DNA of 64,000 nucleotides from Candidatus Methanofrustulum fimipullorum (GTDB lineage Archaea; Halobacteriota; Methanosarcinia; Methanosarcinales; Methanosarcinaceae): NCBI GenBank assembly GCA_012518265.1, contig JAAYST010000052.1, positions 1 to 64,000 of the forward strand, read 5' to 3'. Shown piece by piece: positions 8,140 to 16,785 of this stretch (position 1 is its first letter; each line of letters starts with the position of its first letter). The notes under the pieces were generated by a model. It saw only the letters and a program-made list of their open reading frames with translations, ran no database searches and was not told where the DNA came from. The position numbers and the translations under genes were made by a program.

Positions 8140-8992
8140 AATTTTTAAAAAACACAGAATTTTCTAGTTTCAAAATTTTCCGGACAGTGTCCGGAATTTT
8201 AATAAATTTTCTTTTTATAGTTTTAGGGCGATTTATTTTTATTTTTAAAAATTCAGAATTTTCTAGATTAAAATTTTCCAGACAGTTTCCGGAAAATTAA
8301 TAACTTTTCTTTTAGAGTTTATGGGTGATTTATTTTATTTTTAAAAATTCAGAATTTTCTAGATTAAAATTTTCCAGACAGTGTCCGGAAAATTAATAAC
8401 TTTTCTTTTAGAGTTTATGGGCGATTTATTTTATTTTTATTAAAAAAATTCAGAATTTTCCATATTCAAAATATTTCAGACAGTGTCCGGAATTTTAATA
8501 ACTTTTCTTTTATAGTTCAGGCAGGTTTATTTTTTTTAAAAAAGGTCAGAATTTTCTAGATTAAAATTTTCCAGACAGTGTCCGGAAAATTAATAACTTT
8601 TCTTTTAGAGTTTATGGGCGATTTATTTTATTTTTATTAAAAAAAATTCAGAATTTTCCATTTTCAAAATTTTCCGGACAGTGTCCGGAATTTTAATAAA
8701 TTTTCTTTTTATAGTTTTAGGGCGATTTATTTTTATTTTTAAAAATTCAGAATTTTCTAGATTAAAATTTTCCAGACAGTGTCCGGAAAATTAATAATTT
8801 TTCTTTTTACGGTTTCATGTCGGTTTATTTTTTTAAAAAATCAAATTTTTCCATTTTCAAAATTTTCCAGACAGTGTCTGGAATTTTAATAATTTTTCTT
8901 TTTATAGTTTCAGGGCGATTTATTTTATTTTTAAAAAAGGTCAGAATTTTCTATATTCAAAATTTTCCGGACAGTGTCCGAAAAATTATAAC
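8140..8992. repeat. Tandem array, first block: nine ~98-bp units centred on CCGGACAGTGTCCGG
   Basis: Non-coding array. Each unit contains a 15-bp dyad, CC(G/A)GACA-G-TGTC(C/T)GG, inside A/T flanks that extend the symmetry. Dyad positions: 8180, 8278, 8374, 8476, 8571, 8674, 8772, 8867 and 8967, so spacing is 95-103 bp. Two flank types roughly alternate: one with CTAGATTAAAATTTTCC before and GGAAAATTAATAA after, the other with CCATATTCAAAATTTTCC before and GGAATTTTAATAA after. This suggests a dimer of about 200 bp. Spacers carry a conserved GGGCGATTTATTTTA or TCGGTTTATTTT word. No reading frame is maintained. Confidence 0.9.
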
Positions 8993-9295
8993 TTTCCTTT
9001 TACAGCACCAAGCCGTTTCCCACTCGTTTTTATTTTAACGGTTGCTTAATTTCATTCTTTTCCTTTAAGGTTTCAGCGTCGGTGGCCCAATATTGTTTTT
9101 TCATTTTATTCATTTTTAGTAAAATCCGGAATCCGTCTTTTCCTTTTTATTCGATAGAACCCCATATCCGTTTTTTCCTTTTCATAAAATAACCGGCATC
9201 AGATTTTTTTTGTGTGGCGCACACTTTTGCATAATTTTCTCACGGTCCGTTTTTCATATTCAAAGAAAAACCCGAAAATCCGTTTTATTTATTTT
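8993..9295. repeat. Dispersed intergenic element, copy 1 (contains TCGGTGGCCCAA motif)
   Basis: About 300 bases that interrupt the palindrome array. It begins CTTTCCTTTTACAGCACCAAG, contains CCTTTAAGGTTTCAGCGTC, then GGTGGCCCAATATTG, and later GTGTGGCGCACAC, a 5-bp-arm dyad. It is repeated almost whole at 9653-9925 with about 85-90% identity by eye. Shorter parts recur at 26.7-27.6 and 51.3-52 kb on the same strand. No ORF is conserved between the two copies. Confidence 0.85.
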
Positions 9296-9652
9296 TTTAA
9301 AAATTCAGAATTTTCCATTTTCAAAATTTTCCAGACAGTGTCCGGAATTTTAATAACTTTTCTTTTTACATTTTCGGGCTGGTTAATCTTATTTTTAAAA
9401 AAAGATCAGATTTTTCTAGATTAAAATTTTCCAGACAGTGTCTGGAAAATTAATAATTTTTCTTTTTACGGTTTCATGTCGGTTTATTTTTTTTTTTTAA
9501 ATCAATTTTTTTCAAATTCAAAATTTTCCAGACAGTGTCCGGAATTTTAATAACCTTTCTTTTACAGTTTCAGGGCGATTTATTTTATTTTTATTAAAAA
9601 AATTCAGAATTTTCCATATTCAAAATTTTCCGGACAGTGTCCGGAAAATTAA
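9296..9652. repeat. Tandem array, second block: four further palindrome units
   Basis: Dyads start at 9331, 9431, 9528 and 9630, again 97-102 bp apart and with alternating flank types. Units 8867 and 9431 carry CCAGACA paired with TGTCTGG, whereas units such as 8674 and 9630 carry CCGGACA paired with TGTCCGG: both sides of the stem changed together. The block lies between two copies of the dispersed element. Confidence 0.9.
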
Positions 9653-9925
9653 TAACTTTCCTTTTACGGCACCAGGCCGTTTCCCTCTCGTTTTTATTTT
9701 AACGGTTGCTTAATTTCATTCTTTTCCTTTAAGGTTTCATCGTTGGTGGCCCAATTTTGTTTTTTCATTTTATTCTTTTTTAGTAAAATCCGGAATCCGT
9801 CTTTTCCTTTTCATAAAATAACCGGCATCGATTTTTTTGTGTGGCGCACCACTTTTTCACAATTTTCTCTCGCTCAGTTTTTCATATTCAAAGAAAAACC
9901 CGAATATCCGTTTTATTTGTTTTTA
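9653..9925. repeat. Dispersed intergenic element, copy 2
   Basis: Second near-complete copy of the element at 8993-9295, in the same orientation, lacking about 20 bases in the middle. It closes the repeat region before the T-rich 3' flank of the beta-propeller gene (9926-9978). The whole block of about 1.8 kb lies between two convergent genes. Confidence 0.85.
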
Positions 9926-9978
9926 TTTATTTATTTATTTATTTTTTATTTTTTTGTTTTATTTTTATTTATTTGTTT

Positions 9979-12018
9979 TTATTTTACTATATCGTAGAAG
10001 TCGTCCGTTTCCACCGTTTCTGTCGGGAACTCTATTACATTTACGATATCCCACGTGTTCATGTCGATTATATGCATTTCTTTTTGTGAAAACGTGTAGA
10101 GTCCGTCGTTTATGTAAACTGTTCTTCTGACATACGTATTTTTGTGAACGTCATCTTTTTTAAGGCTTATTCCGTTTTCGTCGACGTTAAATATGTATGC
10201 GTGTTCTCCGGCCGGAATTACAAGTGTTTTTGTATCCGCGTCCCACAGGAATGCATGGAAATCATATGCTGCTTGCGTGTATTCTTTGAATTCGTATGTA
10301 CTGAGTTCTTTTGGTGCATTCGGGTCGGTAACGTCAAACAACGAGAGTTTTGAATTTCTTTCAATTTGACCTACACCAACTACGAGATTTTCACCTACCG
10401 GGTGCAAATACGTTGAGAAGCCCGGGATTTTCAGTTCTCCCATAATATTCGGATTTTCAGGGTCGCTTAAATCAATTACAAAGAACGGATCAACTTCTTC
10501 AAAAGTTACCATATAAAGCGTATCTCCCATAAAACGGGTGCTGTATATTCTTTCTCCTTCTGCGATTCCGTCAATATATCCCGCGGTATTCAAATCTTTG
10601 TCAAGCACATAGACGGCATTTGTCATTTGTTCTGAAGTTCTCCAGTTGTTTCCTACAGTTACTCCTACTCTTAAATAACCGTCATGCTCGTCCATTGAGT
10701 AGCTGTTTAATAAACTTCCGGGAACTTCACCAGACGTAATTTCCATAGTTTTAAGATTTACTCTTACGATTCCCGTCTTTTCGTTTTCTTTAAGAACTTC
10801 TATTAAATATTTGCTGTATTTTTCATTTATTTCTTCTTGAAATTCTTTTGCCTCATCGAAAGACAGCGAATTTGTGTAATTACCTAAAATTTCTCGAATT
10901 TGCATATTTTTGGCATTTTCTCCGAAATCTTCATTTTCCATAACTCTTGTTATGTGTTTCATTACGTCTTCCGGCAAAAAGCTTTCTCCGTATTCCTTTA
11001 AATATTCATTGAAAACTTTTGTCTCATCGGGAGAATAATGACTTGCCAAATAGATATTTTCTTTTGAAGAATAAAATTTAGTTTGCCAATTTCCAAGAAC
11101 TACAACAGAATTTTTCAATTCACCGGTTTCGATATCGACTTCCGATATGATATATTTATTTTCGGGAATGTCTGAAATATAACCCGGAAGTGTGGGTCCG
11201 TAAATTTTTGTTGCCGGAATTTCATCCATTCCGTAGAGAATCGGATAAACTTTTCCGTGTTGACTTGTAACCAAATACATTTTTCCGTCAATTACGCGCG
11301 AGTCCATATAATTTGTATAAGGCACATCTTTATATTTTTCATAATCTTCTTCCGTTTCTCTTTCGGGATTGAAGTTTGTTTTCCATAATTTTTTCGGGTT
11401 TTCGCGATCACTTATATCGTAGCATGAAATTGAATCGTAACTTACAATTACAATATTCTCATCGATTAAATAAAAACCTTGACACGTTTCATTAATATCC
11501 GAAACGATTTTTGCCGCATCCTGCGGTAACGCGTCAATTACCCATATTTTTTCAGGAACATATTCTCTTTTGGTATTATTTTTATCGTATATGTAATTAT
11601 AATAATCATAATAACGATTAGTTTTATAATAAATATGTTTTCCGTCTGTTTTTATAATATCGGCTTCATCAACACCCGCTTCCTGAACATTCGTTTCGGA
11701 AAATCTTCCCGAAAGTCTGCTGTCCGTACTCGTGCTTCCGACTACAGGAGCTGCTGGTGCATTGAGAGTCTTGACATTGTCAAACGCTTCCATGCCCCCG
11801 CCACCGACTTTCATCTCTTTTGCAGATGATTCGGAATCGTTACTTTTCCAATAATTCATCAACTCCTCTTCGGATTCAAAAGGAATTGCTTTATATTCAC
11901 TTCCGGTAAAACGGTTTTTTTCACCATTGTCCGGTTCAACACAACCGCTCAATAAAACACATCCCAAGACAACGGATGCCAGAAGTAAAATTATCAATAT
12001 ATAATTTCTTCGTTTCAA
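9979..12018 (-). CDS. Secreted beta-propeller domain lipoprotein
   Basis: Surface-anchored protein of about 679 residues. A basic start and a hydrophobic segment (NYILIILLLASVVLG) lead to the lipobox LLSGC. After a Ser/Gly/Ala-rich linker, residues about 110-670 form a WD-like propeller of the kind called Beta_propel in Pfam, with repeats of the form VIDxxxPxNPxxxGEL (for example FVIDLSDPENPNIMGEL and SLFDVTDPNAPKEL). TTG 12018 is chosen because the perfect ribosome binding site GAGGTGA ends five bases before it; the in-frame GTG at 12027 lies inside that site. Function unknown; ligand or substrate binding at the cell surface is an inference. Confidence 0.88.
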   Translation of the reverse strand: MKRRNYILIILLLASVVLGCVLLSGCVEPDNGEKNRFTGSEYKAIPFESEEELMNYWKSNDSESSAKEMKVGGGGMEAFDNVKTLNAPAAPVVGSTSTDSRLSGRFSETNVQEAGVDEADIIKTDGKHIYYKTNRYYDYYNYIYDKNNTKREYVPEKIWVIDALPQDAAKIVSDINETCQGFYLIDENIVIVSYDSISCYDISDRENPKKLWKTNFNPERETEEDYEKYKDVPYTNYMDSRVIDGKMYLVTSQHGKVYPILYGMDEIPATKIYGPTLPGYISDIPENKYIISEVDIETGELKNSVVVLGNWQTKFYSSKENIYLASHYSPDETKVFNEYLKEYGESFLPEDVMKHITRVMENEDFGENAKNMQIREILGNYTNSLSFDEAKEFQEEINEKYSKYLIEVLKENEKTGIVRVNLKTMEITSGEVPGSLLNSYSMDEHDGYLRVGVTVGNNWRTSEQMTNAVYVLDKDLNTAGYIDGIAEGERIYSTRFMGDTLYMVTFEEVDPFFVIDLSDPENPNIMGELKIPGFSTYLHPVGENLVVGVGQIERNSKLSLFDVTDPNAPKELSTYEFKEYTQAAYDFHAFLWDADTKTLVIPAGEHAYIFNVDENGISLKKDDVHKNTYVRRTVYINDGLYTFSQKEMHIIDMNTWDIVNVIEFPTETVETDDFYDIVK

Positions 12019-12114
12019 AATTTTCACCTCAGATTATAATCATCTTTTAGATTTTCAAAGATTTTTTATAGGTTTTTCTGTGGAACTTAGGATTATTCCA
12101 CGATTATAAGAAGT

Positions 12115-12164
12115 ATTCATAAATATAAATAGATTTATATAACTTCAAATTGATTTGAAGTTAT
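12115..12164 (-). promoter_or_regulatory. Palindrome beside a TATA-like box upstream of the lipoprotein gene
   Basis: ATAACTTCAAAT (12139-12150) and ATTTGAAGTTAT (12153-12164) form a perfect 12-bp dyad. On the minus strand it is followed directly by ATAAATCTATTTATATTT, a TATA-like stretch about 100 bases before the start codon at 12018. A dyad touching the TATA region suggests a repressor or activator site for the lipoprotein gene; it could instead be the terminator of thrS. The rest of 12019-12322 shows nothing else. Confidence 0.4.
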
Positions 12165-12322
12165 CAAAAAAATAGCAAAGGTTTGCCGAGTACGTTTTTA
12201 TTTTATTCGGCTTTATAAAAAATGTCAAATTTATTTTAAAACAGCAGGAAGAAATTATATTGTAAATATATTATAAAATTTAACATGAGTTTTATTTTAT
12301 ATTATGTTTTTTTATTTTTATT

Positions 12323-14233
12323 TTATACGAATTTTGCTCTTTTTGATAAATATTTCGGGAGCGGAAGTGTTCTGTACGGAAGATTTTTCGTTTCATTTTC
12401 TATTAATTCGTTTAGTTCTTCGACAGTCATTTCTTTTTTAAATCCTTTTTTCATGTCCGATTCCGATCTTATAGAAACAGTCAATTTTCCGCTTTCAAGT
12501 TCGTTGTCTCCGATTACGATTACATAAGGAACCCATTCCGTTCCGGCTTCCCGTATTTTTTTCCCCAATGTCATTTCGCGGTCGTCTAAATCTACTCTGA
12601 ATTTTATTTCCGAACATATTTTTTCAGCATAGTTTTTGTGTTTTTCTGAAACCGGGATTACACGAACTTGGGTCGGGGACAGCCAAACAGGAAACATCGG
12701 GAGCTTTTTGTTTTCAATATCGTCCGCTGCTTTTTCCAAAAGCGCATAAATACATCTTTCTACGGCACCGCTCGGGGAACAGTGAAGGATTACAGGTCTT
12801 TTTTGAGATCCTTTCTCATCTGTATATGAAATATCGTAGCGTTCCGCATTTTCGACATCGATTTGAACTGTTGAAAGCGCACTTGCTTTATCAATCATAT
12901 CCACAAAGTTAAATTCAAATTTCAAAACGAAATAAAAGAAGCGCTCGTCCCACATTTCAACCAATACGGGTTTGTTTACTTCTTTTACCATTTTTGTAAT
13001 TAAATCTTTATTGTCTTCATAAAAGTCTTTGGTAAATCTTATCGCAACTTCAAAATCGTCGAGTTTGATTCCGATTTTATCAAGAATATCTATGCAGAAT
13101 GCATATTGTTTAAAGAATTCATCGGTTGCGCCTTGCATGTCGGTCGTTAAAGTGTGCATGTCGGGCATCGTAAATGCACGAAGCCTTCTAAGTCCTACGA
13201 GTTCTCCTCTTTGCTCTTTTCTGAAGCTGTAGCGCGTCATTTCAATCATTTTTACAGGGAGATTTCTGTATGAAATCGTCATATCGTGATTCATCAAAAA
13301 CTGGCCGAAACAGGCCGCAAAACGAAGGAATAAATGTCTTTTATCCGACTCGATAGAATATTGGCGCGCAGGGAAACGGTCGAGATATTTTTTCAACGTC
13401 GGGTGGTTCATGTCATACATTATCGGCGTTTCAACTTCCATTGCACCGAATTCGGAAACAGACCTGTCAACTACATATCTTTCAATCAAAGATTTTATCA
13501 ATCTTCCTTTCGGATAAAATCTCATATTTCCGGAATCGGATCCGTTCTCATAGTCGGCAATTTCAAGTTTTCTCATCAATTCCACATGAGGTGGAGCAAT
13601 TTTACTAGTTCTGTTTTTCGAAATTTCATAATCTACAAACTTTTGAAGTTTCGGGTGTTCAGATAAATCAAAATCATCAATATCTTTTAAAACGCCGTCT
13701 GTATCCAGTATTTTAAAATACGATTTTGCAACGCTTTCCGCCTTCAAAGCTTCAGAAACAACGTCTTCATCTTCGCCGACTCCTTCTTTTGAAATCTTAC
13801 ATCCTTCATCGACATCAGGCTCAATGCGTTTTGACAATTCCGATAACGGATGCCCTTTACATTTCACAGTAAAACCTTTATACCATCCGAAAGGTGCTCT
13901 CATTACTTCTATTTCGCCCGAAAGTTTATTTTCAATTCCTTTCAAAACTTTAATTGCCGTATCGGGAGATGACAAACTTGAACTTAAGTGAGCGTAAGGA
14001 TACAGCATTACTTTGTCTGCTTTAACTTGAACAAGCGTCTTTTTAATTTCATCCGTTGCCTTTTCTATAACAGAAGACGTATTCTGTTCATCGTCTTTTT
14101 CAACCGCAATAAACGCCGCAAGAGCCTCTTCAAGACGACCCGCATGTGCGGATTCATCAATTTTTTCTGCAACAGGAGTTGCTTTTTTCGTTTCGTATTC
14201 TATAAAATCGGAATGCAGTAATAAAATTTGCAT
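12323..14233 (-). CDS. thrS: Threonine--tRNA ligase, archaeal type
   Basis: Class II aminoacyl-tRNA synthetase of 636 residues. Residues 1-140 form the archaeal editing domain related to D-aminoacyl-tRNA deacylase ([14 protein letters not shown] start). The catalytic core shows motif 2 ([18 protein letters not shown] in parts) and motif 3 ([13 protein letters not shown]). The zinc-site region contains [18 protein letters not shown]. The C-terminal anticodon-binding domain follows ([16 protein letters not shown]). The ATG start is typical. A tandem repeat holding several TATA-like words lies between this gene and pantoate kinase. Confidence 0.97.
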   Translation of the reverse strand: MQILLLHSDFIEYETKKATPVAEKIDESAHAGRLEEALAAFIAVEKDDEQNTSSVIEKATDEIKKTLVQVKADKVMLYPYAHLSSSLSSPDTAIKVLKGIENKLSGEIEVMRAPFGWYKGFTVKCKGHPLSELSKRIEPDVDEGCKISKEGVGEDEDVVSEALKAESVAKSYFKILDTDGVLKDIDDFDLSEHPKLQKFVDYEISKNRTSKIAPPHVELMRKLEIADYENGSDSGNMRFYPKGRLIKSLIERYVVDRSVSEFGAMEVETPIMYDMNHPTLKKYLDRFPARQYSIESDKRHLFLRFAACFGQFLMNHDMTISYRNLPVKMIEMTRYSFRKEQRGELVGLRRLRAFTMPDMHTLTTDMQGATDEFFKQYAFCIDILDKIGIKLDDFEVAIRFTKDFYEDNKDLITKMVKEVNKPVLVEMWDERFFYFVLKFEFNFVDMIDKASALSTVQIDVENAERYDISYTDEKGSQKRPVILHCSPSGAVERCIYALLEKAADDIENKKLPMFPVWLSPTQVRVIPVSEKHKNYAEKICSEIKFRVDLDDREMTLGKKIREAGTEWVPYVIVIGDNELESGKLTVSIRSESDMKKGFKKEMTVEELNELIENETKNLPYRTLPLPKYLSKRAKFV

Positions 14234-14327
14234 AATTTATACACCGTAAAATAATTTAAATAAATAAATATATTATATAAAAATCAACTATAAATATTTT
14301 ATATGAAATTGTTATAAATATTTTTAT

Positions 14328-14411
14328 AAAATTTCTATAAATGTTTTTAAAATTTCTATAAATGTTTTTAAAATTGCTATAAATGTTTTTAAAATTGCTA
14401 TAAATGTTTTA
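14328..14411 (-). repeat. 21-bp tandem repeat upstream of thrS
   Basis: Four copies (14328, 14349, 14370, 14391) of AAAATTGCTATAAATGTTTTT with one or two changes. On the minus strand each copy contains CATTTATAG, so four TATA-like words sit at 21-bp spacing, 95-180 bases before the thrS start. The last copy abuts the end of the pantoate kinase gene. Confidence 0.75.
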
Positions 14412-14417
14412 TAATAA

Positions 14418-15512
14418 TCAAATTGTATTTTCTCTGTAAACGCTTTTTATTTTTGTATTTTCATTTAGTAAGTTGCAAGTTTTCACATCTCCCAGAGTTG
14501 AAAGTACTTTATAAATATGCTTTTCGGCCGTTTCATCTTTTTTATTTGTTACGGCAAAAATTGTATTTCCAAGCATTGCCTGTGACGCAAGTGCAAACTC
14601 CGGTTCAATTTTTTCCAATGCATCTTTTATTTTGAAAGACATTAAATCTATTTCTTTTGCAAAAATGTTTGATGTTATCATAAAATTTTCAAACGTTTTT
14701 TCTTTTTCAAACGATTTTATTGCTTCTTTTCCTGCCTTTTTTATTTTTTTGTACTTTTCAGGATCGTTTAAAACTGACGATGTTTCGATTTCGTCAATGG
14801 ATACATAATATATTTTTTTATCAACAGTTTTAATTCTTTCAACTTTTCCAAATGAAGGAGCGCCGGGTTTTTTTCTAAACGCAAGACCGCCCTTTACTAT
14901 TGCCGAAACATCACCAAGCCCAGACCCGGTTTTTATTTCCGATATATGTGCCAAGTCGGCCCACTTCTCTTTTTTGAAAATTTGGTTCTTGATTTTTTCG
15001 TTTTTGATTTTTTCGTTTTCAAGATTTTCATATTTGAATACGTTATTTTTCAATATTTCAATTAAAGCGTTTGAAACTCCCAAGCTTCCCGCAGCGGAAA
15101 TTCCGAATCCGGCGCTCGGTAAAAAATCGCTTTTCTGATCAATTGTTATTGAATAATTTTCCAAAAAATTATGAATTTCATTTTTCTCCGAGCTTGAAAA
15201 AGAATCAATAACTACGTCTATCAATGTTGGAATAATGGGATTTTCAATCTGTTTTTCGTTTAAAAAAACACAAAGTTTTGAATTATTTGATTTTTTTGAA
15301 TAATTTGATTTTTTTGAATTGTTTAAACGATTTATTTCTGTCGGAACAAGCGAAATTTTAACAGAAATTCCTTTATCCAAAACAATTCCGCAACCTCTTG
15401 AGCCGGTTTTTTCCGGTATTTTATTTTTGCAAATTTCAAAAAACCCGGTAATGTGTCCGGGAACAAAACACTCAGCTCCAATTGTTTGTTTGTTTTGTCT
15501 GTTTTTTTGCAT
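14418..15512 (-). CDS. Pantoate kinase (GHMP kinase family, archaeal CoA pathway)
   Basis: Phosphorylates pantoate before condensation with beta-alanine in the archaeal route to coenzyme A. The N-terminus ECFVPGHITGFFEI and the GHMP ATP loop LPSAGFGISAAGSLGVSN are diagnostic. A second motif, ISEIKTGSGLGDVSA, precedes the C-terminal half. Of 364 residues, two stretches are low-complexity additions: NNSKKSNYSKKSNNSK near 65-80 and NEKIKNEKIKNQ near 165-176. No phosphopantothenate synthetase gene is adjacent in the window. Assignment is by motif similarity. Confidence 0.85.
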   Translation of the reverse strand: MQKNRQNKQTIGAECFVPGHITGFFEICKNKIPEKTGSRGCGIVLDKGISVKISLVPTEINRLNNSKKSNYSKKSNNSKLCVFLNEKQIENPIIPTLIDVVIDSFSSSEKNEIHNFLENYSITIDQKSDFLPSAGFGISAAGSLGVSNALIEILKNNVFKYENLENEKIKNEKIKNQIFKKEKWADLAHISEIKTGSGLGDVSAIVKGGLAFRKKPGAPSFGKVERIKTVDKKIYYVSIDEIETSSVLNDPEKYKKIKKAGKEAIKSFEKEKTFENFMITSNIFAKEIDLMSFKIKDALEKIEPEFALASQAMLGNTIFAVTNKKDETAEKHIYKVLSTLGDVKTCNLLNENTKIKSVYRENTI

Positions 15513-15555
15513 ACACTTTTTCCTTCAAGATTTAATTTGTTAATTTCATTTCGTT

Positions 15556-15765
15556 GATTTGTTTTTTGTTGATTTATTTGTTTATTTGTTGATTTGTTGA
15601 TTTATTTATTTGTTGATTTATTTATTTGTTGATTTATTTATTTGTTGATTTATTTATTTGTTGATTTATTTATTTGTTGATTTGTTGATTTATTTATTTG
15701 CTGATTTATTTATTTGCTGATTTATTTATTTGTTGATTTATTTATTTGTTTATTCGTTTTTTTAT
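15556..15765. repeat. 16-bp tandem repeat TGATTTATTTATTTGT upstream of the pantoate kinase gene
   Basis: About nine full 16-bp copies plus shortened ones, nearly identical, from about 15599 to 15750, with irregular repeats before. The tract fills the gap between the pantoate kinase start (15512) and the stop of the Sel1-repeat gene, whose last codons (ending NKQIKQMN) are encoded just inside it. Copy number is likely to vary between strains. Confidence 0.85.
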
Positions 15766-16719
15766 TTAATTCATTTGTTTAATTTGTTTATTTATTCGGT
15801 TTATTTTATTTTTTATTTTGAGCAGTTTTTGGTTTAAGTAAATCCAGAGCTTTGCTTTTTTGTTTCCTTTTTCGGCAGACGCTTCAATCCATTTTACGGC
15901 TTTATCCATGTTTTTTGGGACACCTTTTCCTTTTTGGTAAAATATGCCGATTTGGTATTGTGCATCTGAATTTCCGGCTTTTGCGGCATCTTTGTACAAT
16001 TTTGCAGCCAGTTTTAAGTTTTTTGAAACATTTTCTCCTTTTTCGTAAAAAGAGGCCAGCTTAAATTGCGCTTTTGAATGGTTGTTTTTTGCGGCGGCTT
16101 TACACCAGTAAACCGCTTTTTCTATGTCTTTTTCAACACCTGTTCCGTTAAAATAAAAGCGTGCACAGGCAAACTGTCCGTTTGCATTTTGCATTTCGGC
16201 CGATTTTTTATAATAACCAAAAGCGATTTTTTTATTTTCTTCAATACCGTATCCGTTCTCGTAACAAAAGCCCAATTTATACAGACCTTCAGAACTTCCG
16301 GCTTCCGCAACCGAATTATATAATTTAAATGCTTTTAACTCATTTTTCGTATTTTTGTTTATTTCGTTTAATTTCAAATATAAATCCGCTAATTTTATTT
16401 TAGCTTCGTTGTTATCTCCTTTTGCGGGTTTCTTGTACCATTTTAATGCTTTTTCGTAATTTTTCGGTACAATTTCTCCTAATTCGTAAATTTCGGCAAT
16501 GTCAAGTTGTGCATCAATGCAACCTTTTTTCGCCGCTCTCATAAGCAATTTTAATCCTTTTTTAGGTTTTTTAGGAGCCCCGCATGTTCCGTAAATATAC
16601 GAATTTCCCAAATGATAAAGTCCTATCTCTTTATCCGATTCGGCCGCCTTTTTTAAACACTTGTACGCATTTTTCGGATTGTAATACTCCGTTTTCTCGT
16701 TGTCGTATATATATGCCAA
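15766..16719 (-). CDS. Sel1-like repeat protein, C-terminal section (downstream of an in-frame TAG)
   Basis: Built of about eight Sel1-like (SLR) repeats of 36 residues, each with the signature A...YKKAAE.G...AQF.LG..YE.G (for example KAVYWCKAAAKNNHSKAQFKLASFYEKG). It is in the same frame as the ORF at 16783-17952. Only one TAG and 21 sense codons lie between that TAG and this TTG, and those codons encode most of a normal SLR repeat (TLYYYKKAAEYGSEKAYVYL). It is therefore the continuation of one long protein, not a separate gene; the TTG start is only the first possible restart. No ribosome binding site is seen before it. Confidence 0.8.
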   Translation of the reverse strand: MAYIYDNEKTEYYNPKNAYKCLKKAAESDKEIGLYHLGNSYIYGTCGAPKKPKKGLKLLMRAAKKGCIDAQLDIAEIYELGEIVPKNYEKALKWYKKPAKGDNNEAKIKLADLYLKLNEINKNTKNELKAFKLYNSVAEAGSSEGLYKLGFCYENGYGIEENKKIAFGYYKKSAEMQNANGQFACARFYFNGTGVEKDIEKAVYWCKAAAKNNHSKAQFKLASFYEKGENVSKNLKLAAKLYKDAAKAGNSDAQYQIGIFYQKGKGVPKNMDKAVKWIEASAEKGNKKAKLWIYLNQKLLKIKNKINRINKQIKQMN

Positions 16720-16782
16720 ATATACATACGCCTTTTCACTTCCGTATTCGGCCGCTTTTTTATAATAATATAAAGTTTTTTC

Positions 16783-16785
16783 CTA
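16783..16785 (-). other. In-frame TAG codon inside a Sel1-repeat gene (candidate pyrrolysine codon or nonsense mutation)
   Basis: The TAG sits after VKPD and before EKTLYYYKKAAE, at the position of a Sel1 repeat that normally holds Tyr or Leu (compare KDLKKA and QNYKKA in neighbouring repeats). Upstream and downstream frames agree exactly (16785-16719 is 66 bases). None of 49 other genes examined in the window ends in TAG, so this codon is rare as a stop here. Confidence 0.75.

Noticed and set aside
8817-9424. Short ORFs with Phe/Lys/Ile-rich products inside the repeat array
   Set aside because: They are read-throughs of the repeat unit, stop at different points in each unit, and show no conserved frame or ribosome binding site.
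8140-9652. CRISPR array
   Set aside because: Units are about 98 bp with similar, not unique, sequence between the palindromes, and no cas genes are in the window.
15766-16719. Separate Sel1-repeat gene starting at TTG 16719
   Set aside because: The start lies in the middle of a repeat, has no ribosome binding site, and the codons between it and the upstream TAG encode proper repeat sequence in the same frame.
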